Source of the DNA: a bacterium
GTDB taxonomy: Bacteria > Latescibacterota > UBA2968 > UBA8231
Length of the DNA stretch: 15,997 nucleotides
Assembly: GCA_027593305.1 (NCBI GenBank)
Contig: JAQCJA010000047.1
Span: 1 to 15,997 of the forward strand
Direction: 5' to 3'
Part shown: positions 7,881 through 15,987 of the stretch, in pieces
Numbering within the stretch: position 1 is the first letter of the stretch
Layout: each line of letters starts with the position of its first letter
The notes under the pieces: generated by a model
Seen by the model: the letters and a program-made list of their open reading frames with translations, nothing else
What the model was told of the DNA's origin: nothing
Database searches by the model: none
Made by a program: the position numbers and the translations under genes

Positions 7881-9071
7881 TCAGTCCGTCAACTGCTCAT
7901 AGGTTTGCCGCGCCACAACCAGTTCCTCATCCGTCGTCAATACCCGCAGACGTACCGAACTGCCCTCGACGTGCAACGTGCCCTCACCATGAACACTTTC
8001 GTTGTGGGCCGGATCCAGCTCGACGCCGAGGAACTCCAATCCCTGCAACACCTGGCCACGGACAATGCTGGAGTGTTCGCCGATGCCACCGGTGAAGCTG
8101 ATCACATCGATGCCGCCCAGTTCCACCACATAGGAGCCGAGATAGTCGCGGATGGCTGAGGTGAACACTTCGATCGCCAGGGCGCAGCGTTCGTCACCGG
8201 CGATCGCCGCATCTTCGATATCCCGCATGTCGTTGGAACGCCCACTCAACCCCTGCATGCCCCCTTCGCTGGCGCAGATCTCCAGGACCCGATCAAGCGA
8301 AATGCCCTCGCGGTCACAGACGATCTGCAGTGCGTACGGGTCCAGATCACCGATGCGGTTGTTCTGCGGCACACCCCCCTGTGGGCTCAGACCGTGGGAG
8401 GCACCCTGAGACACACCATTGCGGATCGCACACAGCGACGAGGAGCCGCCGAGATGACAGTTGATGTGGCGCAACTGATCGGTGCCCTCCAGTTCGATCA
8501 CCTGTTCGGCGGCGGAGCGGTGCGACGCCCCATGGAAACCATAACGCCGGATCCCGTACTGCTCGTACCAGTGCCAGGGCACGGCGTACAGCTGGCGGCG
8601 CAGCGGCGTCTGACCGTGGAAGGCGGGCTCGAAACAGCCGATGCGGGGTGCCTTGGGTGCGACACGGGCAAACTGGCGAATCGCCGCCACGTAGGCCGGG
8701 TTGTGGGCCGGTGCCAGGCGCAGAAAATCCTCCATGCGGCCAATGACTTCCTCGTCCAGTTCCACAACACCGGAGATGTCACGGGCGTGCACCGTTTTGA
8801 AGCCGACGGCGTCGAGATCCGCCGCCGACGTCAATGGCCCCCCGGTGACGGTGAGTCGCGCCAGTGCCTCGTTGATGGCGGCAGCATGGTCCGGCAGCTC
8901 ACAGGCCTGCGCCACTTCATCGGCGCCGCCCAGGCGGTACTTGTGCACCGAGCCACCCGCAGCCGCACCGATGCGGTCCATGCCGCCACGGGCCAGCACT
9001 TCTCCAGCGGGCATGTCAAAAACTTTGTACTTGAAGGATGTGCTGCCAAGATTGGCCACCAGAATCTTCAC
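7881..9071 (-). CDS. ackA: Acetate kinase family protein, divergent active site
   Basis: 396 residues, the normal family length. GTG 9071 is preceded by ACAGG at a usable distance. The phosphate-binding opening LVANLGSTSFKYKVFD, the LAPAHNPAY segment (H123), YGIRRYGFHGASH (H180), a CHLG motif (H206), FTGGIGEHSS and the TDEEL end (E382) mark it as an acetate/propionate kinase, which would make ATP from acyl phosphate or the reverse. Several residues known to matter in the Methanosarcina thermophila enzyme differ: the usual HRVVHGG is FKTVHAR (Arg91 becomes Lys92), the usual FDTAFH is FEPAFH (Asp148 becomes Glu148), HLGNG is HLGGS (Asn211 becomes Gly209), and GTRSGDIDP is NNRIGDLDP, which keeps the arginine. 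It may be a specialised lineage with another carboxylate substrate or altered rate. No phosphotransacetylase is visible nearby. The 158-bp gap to the next gene holds no clear terminator, so an operon is possible. Confidence 0.9.
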   Translation of the reverse strand: MKILVANLGSTSFKYKVFDMPAGEVLARGGMDRIGAAAGGSVHKYRLGGADEVAQACELPDHAAAINEALARLTVTGGPLTSAADLDAVGFKTVHARDISGVVELDEEVIGRMEDFLRLAPAHNPAYVAAIRQFARVAPKAPRIGCFEPAFHGQTPLRRQLYAVPWHWYEQYGIRRYGFHGASHRSAAEQVIELEGTDQLRHINCHLGGSSSLCAIRNGVSQGASHGLSPQGGVPQNNRIGDLDPYALQIVCDREGISLDRVLEICASEGGMQGLSGRSNDMRDIEDAAIAGDERCALAIEVFTSAIRDYLGSYVVELGGIDVISFTGGIGEHSSIVRGQVLQGLEFLGVELDPAHNESVHGEGTLHVEGSSVRLRVLTTDEELVVARQTYEQLTD

Positions 9072-9142
9072 GTCGCAAACCTGTTCGTCAGTGTGTCAAT
9101 TACTCTGCGTATGGGCTTTTCGTAATATCGGGGAAGACGCCC

Positions 9143-9158
9143 CGCACAGAAAGTGCCC
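9143..9158 (-). promoter_or_regulatory. Possible sigma-54 (-24/-12) promoter of the acetate kinase gene
   Basis: On the - strand the site reads GGGCAC, five bases, GTGCG. The GG and GC cores are exactly ten bases apart, as sigma-54 promoters require. It lies 72 bases before the GTG start in the 122-bp gap between the divergent kinase genes. It matches less well than the receptor promoter: the -12 element is GTGCG instead of TTGCA. The same bases also form a short dyad (GCAC, five bases, GTGC on the + strand), which could be the real reason for the pattern. Confidence 0.33.
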
Positions 9159-9193
9159 CGTTCTCAGGCTTCCTTCTTGCTGACCTGCCCACC

Positions 9194-10660
9194 ATGAACT
9201 CTTCCGACCGATGGGTCCACTACCGGCGCGGGCCGTCCATCTTCGTCCGTCAGGTCGCCTTCTACCTGGTCTTCATCCTCCTCATTGTTGGTGTGGCAGG
9301 GCAGTTGTTCTTCGCCACGGCACGCAGCCACCTGGAGAGCGAAGTCGGCGGCAAGCTGGAGTCCGTTGCCCGTATCGCCGCCCGTGATGCGCCGCTGGTG
9401 CAACTCGACCTGATCCGCGTCGGCGCCGACCGCTCGCGCATGGTCCTGCGCCTGAAGCAGGATCTGGAGAAAATCCGCGAGGCGACGGGCTTGCTCAACC
9501 TTTACGTCTTTCGCCCGGACCTGACGTCATTGCTCGACCTGGATTCCACCGTCACCATCGGCTCTCGTTGCGTGCTGCCACAACTCGGCAACGACGCCCT
9601 CGAGCGTCTGCGACGGCTGCCCTCGATTCACACCCTCGGCTACGTCACCCCTGCCGGCGCCATCCAGATGTCCGCCTATGCTGCCGTCATGGACAGCACC
9701 GGCGCCCTGGCTGCCATCGTCGGTGTCGATGCCGGTTCCGCCGAGCTGGAGATTCTCGAGCGCATGCGGGCCCGCCTGTACTGGATCGCCGCAGGCTGTG
9801 CCGGGCTGGCCTTCGTCGCCGCCCTGCTCTTCGCCCGCAGCATCACACGACCGATCCGCCACATTGCCGACGTGGCCGAGCGTCTCGGTGCGGGCGACTA
9901 CACGGCCCGGGCCGACGTGCACACCCGTGACGAGGTGGAGGTCCTTGCCTCTGCGGTGAATCGTATGGCGGAGGAAGTGCGCCAGCGGGATGCCGCTCTC
10001 AAAGAGATGGCTGCCAGCGTCGCCCACGAAATCCGCAACCCCCTCAATTCCATCAAGCTGCTGCTGGCGCTGCTCGCCGATGACATCGCCGCAGGTCGCG
10101 AGGCATCCCGGGTGGAAACATTGCAGACCCTTGAGTACGAGATCAGCAAGCTGACCCGTTTCACCGAGGAGTTTCTCACCTGGTCAAGACCCGCCTCCGT
10201 CCTGCGGAAGCCGCTGGATCCCCTGGCATTGATTGGGAGCGTCGTCGACCTGGCTGCCGGAGAAGCGCGGCAACGGGGGGTGCTGTTGGCCGTCGAACCG
10301 GGCGCGGCACTGCCACCCATTGCGGGGGATCGCCACCGCCTGGAACAGGCTCTGCTGAATCTGGTGATCAATGCCATCCAGGCGTCGCCGGACGGCGGTC
10401 AGGTCCTGGTGAGCGCCACCGCTTCGGCGCCGGGGCAGGTCGGTATCGTGGTGCAGGATTCGGGACCGGGCGTAGCCGCCGAACATCGGGCACGGTTGTT
10501 CGAGCCCTTCTTCACGACGCGCGCCGACGGCACCGGCCTGGGGCTTGCCAATGCCGGCAAGATCGCCGCCGAGCATGGTGGGACCATCCGCCTCGACAGG
10601 GGCACGGGGGGTGCCCGCTTCATTCTGGAACTGCCGGTGGCAGACAGCGCGCCCGCCTGA
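9194..10660 (+). CDS. Membrane sensor histidine kinase (NtrB/PleC-like architecture)
   Basis: 488 residues from ATG 9194. The frame is open further left, but that stretch overlaps the divergent kinase gene and its promoter region. TM1 spans about 21-41, an extracytoplasmic sensor domain of about 150 residues follows, and TM2 is at about 195-215. Next come a HAMP linker (SITRPIRHIADVAERL), then HisKA with the phospho-acceptor in SVAHEIRNPLNSIKLLLALL (His278). The HATPase domain has N-box NLVINAIQAS (from Asn389), G1 DSGPGV (Asp422) and G2 GTGLGLA (from Gly446). The short form without receiver or PAS domain is typical of partners of NtrC-type regulators. The NtrC-type gene on the same strand at 14522 is the obvious partner, although 3.9 kb away with opposite-strand genes between. 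The ligand is unknown. There is no good Shine-Dalgarno sequence before the ATG. Confidence 0.95.
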   Translation: MNSSDRWVHYRRGPSIFVRQVAFYLVFILLIVGVAGQLFFATARSHLESEVGGKLESVARIAARDAPLVQLDLIRVGADRSRMVLRLKQDLEKIREATGLLNLYVFRPDLTSLLDLDSTVTIGSRCVLPQLGNDALERLRRLPSIHTLGYVTPAGAIQMSAYAAVMDSTGALAAIVGVDAGSAELEILERMRARLYWIAAGCAGLAFVAALLFARSITRPIRHIADVAERLGAGDYTARADVHTRDEVEVLASAVNRMAEEVRQRDAALKEMAASVAHEIRNPLNSIKLLLALLADDIAAGREASRVETLQTLEYEISKLTRFTEEFLTWSRPASVLRKPLDPLALIGSVVDLAAGEARQRGVLLAVEPGAALPPIAGDRHRLEQALLNLVINAIQASPDGGQVLVSATASAPGQVGIVVQDSGPGVAAEHRARLFEPFFTTRADGTGLGLANAGKIAAEHGGTIRLDRGTGGARFILELPVADSAPA

Positions 10661-10846
10661 AGAGCTGGCAGCCAGTGCCGGCTGTCGACGTCGAATTGCG
10701 CGCCGCCTCAGCGCCCATGGACTGCAGGCGAGGTCGTCCTTGCGTGCTCGTCGACAGGGGCACGGCTGTCGCCCTGCCGCCCGGAGAGTTCGGTGTCTTC
10801 ATCGCGCCGGATGATGTGCCGGACGGCGTCGCTGGCTGGCACTGGA

Positions 10847-11299
10847 TCAGGCTTTGCCGCCGAAGCTGACGAAGTCGTCGAGGTCGAGCAGGTCGAACCA
10901 GGTGCTGATATCCTCGCGGTCCGGGCCAGCGCCCTTGTGAAGCTGGCTGAAGAACTCGCGCGAATCGAGGTCGCCGGGCGCGCGCTGCTCCTGATGGCTC
11001 GACCACGCTTCGATCTCGGCGGGGCTCGGGTTCGTCGTCGAGTTGGCGTTGATCCAGTTCAGGATGTCGCCATCACCCGCACCTGTGGCCAACTGCTGCT
11101 TGATCGCTTCTGCATCGACGCCGGCAAATTCGAGAAAGCGCTTGTCCACCGGGCAGTCATAGTGATAGTCGCCATTGGTCCCGGCCAACGTCGCCCGGCC
11201 CTTGTCGAGCATTCGCGGCAGGATGACGTAGCCACCAAGGCGGACACGGTCGCTGCGCGGCGGGCGCTGGGTCAAGTCGGGTGCGCTGGGCGTGCTCAT
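10847..11299 (-). CDS. DUF5069 domain protein
   Basis: 150 residues. ATG 11299 is preceded by GGAG at good spacing. The N-terminal half carries the family hallmark: DLTQRPPRSDRVRLGGYVIL, PRMLDKGRATLAGTNGDYHY and CPVDKRFLEFAGVD, followed by GDGDILNWI. The protein fills the usual length of this small soluble family, of unknown function as far as I know. The C-terminus is acidic (TWFDLLDLDDFVSF). No signal peptide or membrane segment. It lies downstream of two damaged receptor genes on the same strand and is convergent with the histidine kinase gene. It looks intact and does not share their decay. Confidence 0.88.
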   Translation of the reverse strand: MSTPSAPDLTQRPPRSDRVRLGGYVILPRMLDKGRATLAGTNGDYHYDCPVDKRFLEFAGVDAEAIKQQLATGAGDGDILNWINANSTTNPSPAEIEAWSSHQEQRAPGDLDSREFFSQLHKGAGPDREDISTWFDLLDLDDFVSFGGKA

Positions 11300-11347
11300 C
11301 CTGGTGCTCCATCTGATGAAGGGATTGGTGTATCGGGCCTGGTGAAT

Positions 11348-11763
11348 CTACAGATACACGCGCTGTGCGCTTTGGCGGGACGAAAGACCTGCACCACTGT
11401 GCAGCACAAAGCGCTCCGGCTCGATGGCACCCTCGTTGAAGTCCTTCATGTGATACGGCTCGCAGACCTCGAGTCCATCGATCAGGATCAGCGTCTCATC
11501 ATCCCGACCGCCGCGAATGCCAAAGCGGGCACCGGCTGCTTGAGCTGCTCGTAGCCGACGCGGCAAACCCGCAGTTCGTACGTCCCTGCAGGCACATCGG
11601 TCAATCGAAATCGCTCTTCTTCATCGCTGATCGTCGCCCGCCTTTACGACGGTACGGCGATGTTCACAGCAACCAGTGGAAATCGGGTGTCGGCGTCGAC
11701 GACGTTGCCGTGAACATCGACTGCCCACGCCGGACAAGTGTGACCCAGAACCAGGAGGATCAC
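11348..11763 (-). pseudogene. Remnant of a second TonB-dependent receptor N-terminus
   Basis: From about 11763 one frame reads a short hydrophobic stretch ending CPAWA, like a signal peptide. It then continues into a CarboxypepD_reg-like domain: VHGNVVDADTRFPLVAVNI, a TAA stop at 11646-11644, then ATISDEEERFRL and DVPAGTYELRVCRVGYEQL. The frame then shifts at about 11566, and the next frame gives the plug-domain core RFGIRGGRDDETLILIDGLE followed by CEPYHMKDFNEGA. Compared with the neighbouring receptor (KFTVRGGEADEVLMSLDGME), roughly the first half of the plug is missing at the junction, and the entire beta-barrel is missing after it. The last 25 residues before the TAG at 11348-11350 are not recognisable. 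One nonsense codon, one frameshift and two deletions make this a clear pseudogene of a paralogue of the 14258-11811 receptor. Confidence 0.82.
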
Positions 11764-11810
11764 GCGACAAGACCACCACGAGAGTTGTTCCCCTGTTGCT
11801 TCATCGGCCG

Positions 11811-14258
11811 TCAGAAGTCCCAGCTGACGCCAACGACCGGTATGCGGCCAAACCAGGTGGTGTTGTCCTGGAAGTACTGGTAGCTGCCCTGCCCGTCCGC
11901 CACGAGTTGCCCATCGTCGGTGGAATCCACATCGAACTTCCGCAGATTCTCCCGGTTGTAGACGTTGATGACGTGCAGGTAGACCTTGAGCGTACCGTCC
12001 ACCAGACGGAAATCCCTGTTGATGCGGATGTCCATGCGATGGTAGGCGGGATAGTCCTGGCCACGAAACAGGTTGTGCGTGGCGGCCATGTGCAGGTCGG
12101 GTGCCGGCGTCTCACTGTAGGGGCGGTTGGCTACGTAGGTGTAGGTCGTCAGCGGCCAGCCCGTGTATTACTGCCACGACAGGTTGATGTGCCAGGGCGC
12201 GCTGGGCCGGTAGTTGACGTCGGCGTAGATGGTGTGGTCCTGGTTGTTGATGCGCCGCAGGTCACCCGTCTGCTTCACCAGGAGCCCGTCGTAGTCGATG
12301 GCAGTGATGCTCTCCTCTGCCCTCGCCCGCGCATAGCTGAGCCACCATGACAACTTCTTGCCCTGGTCGTACTTCAGGAACAGTTCGACGCCCTTCGATG
12401 TGGCCCCTGCCCGCTGCAGCAGGACGTCGTCGTTGCGCGCCTCGGGGAACACTTCCCAGGGGTCGCGCAGGTTCTGGTGGGTGTCGCTCATACGTGTGAT
12501 GTCCTTGGTGTAGGCATCGAGACGCGCCTGCACGCCACCGGCGAAGTTGTGCTCCAGACCAACCACATGGTGCGTCGACAGTTCCGCCGGGTCGTACTGC
12601 CTGGCTGCATGATGCACATCCAGATTGTTGATGAACTGGCTCTGGTAGTACTTGCCCCAGCCACCGCGCAGCACGGTACGCTGTGTCAGGTTGTAGGCAG
12701 CGCTCAGTCTGGGGCTCCAGAGATTGTCATCGGCCCAGGTCGCCCGGTCGTTGCGCAAGCCGGATTCCACGTACAGATCCGTCAGGGGGTTGAAGCGGGT
12801 CGACAGCTACACCGCCGTTTGCTGACCGGAGGGTTTGGTCTGGATGTTGTTGTCGTTGTGGAACGGGCCAACGACGCCTTCTGAGTCTGTCCGTGTATCG
12901 TCGAGGTTGAAGACGTAATCGTACTCGGCGTTGACCTGCTTCAGATCGAAACCCGTCTTCAACGACACCCGAGGGGAGACATCCCAGACCCAGTCCTGCT
13001 TGAGGGCGAGGAACCGGTAGCTGCGGTTGTCGCGCAGCTGAAAGCTCACCTTGTCCGCCCACTCGTCCTTGCCGGTATCGCCCTTGCGATCGTGGGTGAT
13101 TTCGCCCCCGTATAGCAACGTGCGCGCGTACAGGTCATCCGACAGGATCGATTTGAGAGCCAACCAGCCGTACAGATTGTCGTAGCTGGTGTCATGGATG
13201 TCGTGGGCAACGCCCGGCTCAATGTCTCTGACTTGTGCCCTGTCCGCTGACACCAGCACATGAGCCGACAGCCGGTGCTGGTCGGTGACGGGTATCTCCA
13301 CCTTGGCCATGGCGTCGTGGAAGAAATGCGTCGTCTCGTCGTCCACGACCGACATCAGTTTGATCTTGTCGAGCACGCCGCGACGGGCCGACACGAGATA
13401 GCTGCCCTCGCCTCCTGCCAGAGTGCCCTCAGTATAGAACCGAACGTTCATCACGCTGGCACCAATGGATGTGCGACGTTGCGTCGGTGTCTTTGTCGTC
13501 ATGGTGAAGACGCCGCTCTCGCGGTTGCCATACTCCGCAGTGAAACCACCGGTCTGCAGATCGATTCCCTGAATGGTCTCGATGTCGACGATACTGAACA
13601 GGCCCCCGACGAAATCACGCTGATGGAACGGTTCGTAGAGTTCCATGCCATCGAGGGACATGAGGACCTCATCCGCTTCCCCACCACGAACGGTGAACTT
13701 TGACGAGAAGTCCGTCGACGCGACGCCGGGCAGGCGCGTCACGGCGCGGGTGATGTCCTCGGCGAAGGACATGTTCTCAAGCTCCTGGCGTCCCAGCGTC
13801 TGACCACGAACGGGGCCACTGCTCATGATCGAGTAGCTGCCTGGGGTGACGACGACTTCACTCAGCCGGATCGCCTGCGGCTTCAGTGGAGCGGTGCCAA
13901 CGTCGGTCTGTTGACCAGCCCGCAGCGTCACCGGCGGCAACAGCAGTTCCTCGTAGCCGATGAGCTGCAACTGCAGTTGCCCGGTCGCTGCAGGGAGTGG
14001 GTCGATGACAAAGCGGCCGGCACCATCGGTCGTCGTGCCGGACACCGTCGCCCGCGAGGCCGTGTCGATGAAGCGCACAATGACACCTGCCAGTGGCGCA
14101 GCCGATGTGGCATCCACAACGATGCCCGTAAGGCTGGCTTTGTCGTCGGCAAACGCGGGGGCCGGACCTGTAATCGGACCTGTGATCGGACCGGTGATCA
14201 GTCCGGTGATCAGTCCGGTGAGCTGAAAAATGAGCACAAGCAACAACGGACGGCGCAT
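11811..14258 (-). pseudogene. TonB-dependent receptor interrupted by two in-frame stop codons
   Basis: One continuous frame of 815 codons encodes a signal peptide ending about PAPAFA, a CarboxypepD_reg domain (SLTGIVVDATSAAPLAGVIV), a plug domain (KFTVRGGEADEVLMSLDGME, LYEPFHQRDF, DLQTGGFTAEYGNRESGVF) and a beta-barrel ending GVSWDF. The terminal aromatic residue is the normal outer-membrane insertion signal. Two stop codons break it: TAG at 12809-12807 (codon 484, context QTAV*LSTRFNPL) and TAA at 12170-12168 (codon 697, context LSWQ*YTGWPLT). There is no frameshift, and coding quality is the same on both sides of each stop. In both contexts a tyrosine would fit, so one base change each may be enough. 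ATG 14258 was chosen because AGGGAAG lies six bases before it and because an earlier in-frame ATG (14312) falls inside the sigma-54 promoter. It probably imported a TonB-dependent substrate, identity unknown. Confidence 0.9.
14164..14223 (-). repeat. Five 12-bp tandem repeats inside the receptor signal peptide
   Basis: Five adjoining 12-bp units read on the + strand GGACCTGTAATC, GGACCTGTGATC, GGACCGGTGATC, AGTCCGGTGATC and AGTCCGGTGAGC. Drift runs gradually from unit to unit. They encode the tetrapeptide series GLIT, GLIT, GPIT, GPIT in the hydrophobic core of the signal peptide. Because the unit is a multiple of three, copy-number changes would lengthen or shorten the signal peptide without breaking the frame. 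Confidence 0.93.
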
Positions 14259-14264
14259 GGCAGG

Positions 14265-14271
14265 CTTCCCT
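14265..14271 (-). promoter_or_regulatory. Ribosome binding site of the TonB-dependent receptor
   Basis: AGGGAAG on the - strand, six bases before ATG 14258. It decides the start of the receptor in favour of this ATG over the in-frame ATG at 14312, which has no such site and lies upstream of the predicted transcription start. Confidence 0.75.
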
Positions 14272-14300
14272 GATAGGGTAGACGGGTCGGTATCGACAGG

Positions 14301-14316
14301 AGCAAGGAGCATGCCT
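14301..14316 (-). promoter_or_regulatory. Sigma-54 (-24/-12) promoter of the TonB-dependent receptor
   Basis: The - strand reads AGGCATGCTCCTTGCT. Against the consensus TGGCACGNNNNTTGCW it keeps GGCA, the G at the seventh place, and the whole TTGCW element, with the exact ten-base spacing between GG and GC. Transcription would begin near 14290, about 32 bases before ATG 14258, leaving room for the Shine-Dalgarno site. The gene for an NtrC-type sigma-54 activator starts 206 bp away in the opposite direction, which strengthens the call. Confidence 0.68.
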
Positions 14317-14371
14317 TGTCGACCTGTGCCCTGAGAACTTGCCGTCCTTGTGTGCGAACGCTGATCTTTGA

Positions 14372-14409
14372 CCTGCTGGTTCTTCAGCAGTCGCTGGAAA
14401 TCCAGCAGG
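14372..14409. promoter_or_regulatory. Dyad elements, possible activator (UAS) site in the divergent control region
   Basis: Within the 263-bp gap between the receptor and the NtrC-type gene lies CCTGCTGG (14372-14379) facing CCAGCAGG (14402-14409), a perfect 8-bp inverted repeat. Two smaller dyads are nested in it: CTGCTG, six bases, CAGCAG (14373-14390), and CTGGA, two bases, TCCAG (14394-14405). They sit about 90-110 bases upstream of the predicted receptor transcription start, the usual range for binding sites of sigma-54 activators. The rest of the gap shows no credible gene. Confidence 0.35.
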
Positions 14410-14521
14410 GGCGAGACGTCCTGGCCCCGAATTCTCCAGAACCACGCCCCTGTTGCAGCGACATCTGCGGCGGAATGGGCTTTGCTCCTGCTATCTCAAC
14501 CACACACATCCGGGATCTCGA

Positions 14522-15937
<1,416 letters not shown>

Positions 15938-15946
15938 CCCGCCGCG

Positions 15947-15987
15947 AAGTGTTACCAAACGGATCACTTTGTTGGGAAGTAACACTT
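15947..15987. repeat. 9-bp perfect inverted repeat at the window's right edge
   Basis: AAGTGTTAC (15947-15955) and GTAACACTT (15979-15987) are exact reverse complements separated by 23 bases, beginning 9 bp after the response-regulator stop. The second arm runs into TTTTA. The long loop and AT-rich stem make it a weak intrinsic terminator. It could also be a two-site operator, or the edge of a mobile element or next promoter cut off by the window end. Confidence 0.6.

Noticed and set aside
8394..9125. 243-codon + strand frame opposite the acetate kinase gene
   Set aside because: Antisense shadow of a recognised enzyme, with no family features.
10666..10684. Hairpins after the histidine kinase stop (CTGGCAGCCAG; CAGCC...GGCTG)
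   Set aside because: Stems are only about 5 bp with no following T run, so they do not support an intrinsic terminator.
10793..11554. 253-codon + strand frame opposite the DUF5069 gene and receptor remnant
   Set aside because: The - strand has a recognised DUF5069 protein with its own ribosome binding site; the + strand translation has no recognisable features.
12168..12809. Treating the middle and end of the receptor as separate small genes
   Set aside because: All three pieces lie in one frame and together make a single continuous beta-barrel; the inner pieces have no ribosome binding sites or signal peptides.
11811..14258. Genome-wide stop-codon reassignment to explain the receptor stops
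   Set aside because: TAG and TAA both end intact genes at natural positions in this window, so general recoding does not fit.
14478..14491. GG-N10-GC pattern just before the NtrC-type gene (sigma-54-like)
   Set aside because: Spacing is right, but the flanking bases (GGCTTT and CTGCT) match poorly, and such patterns are common in GC-rich DNA.
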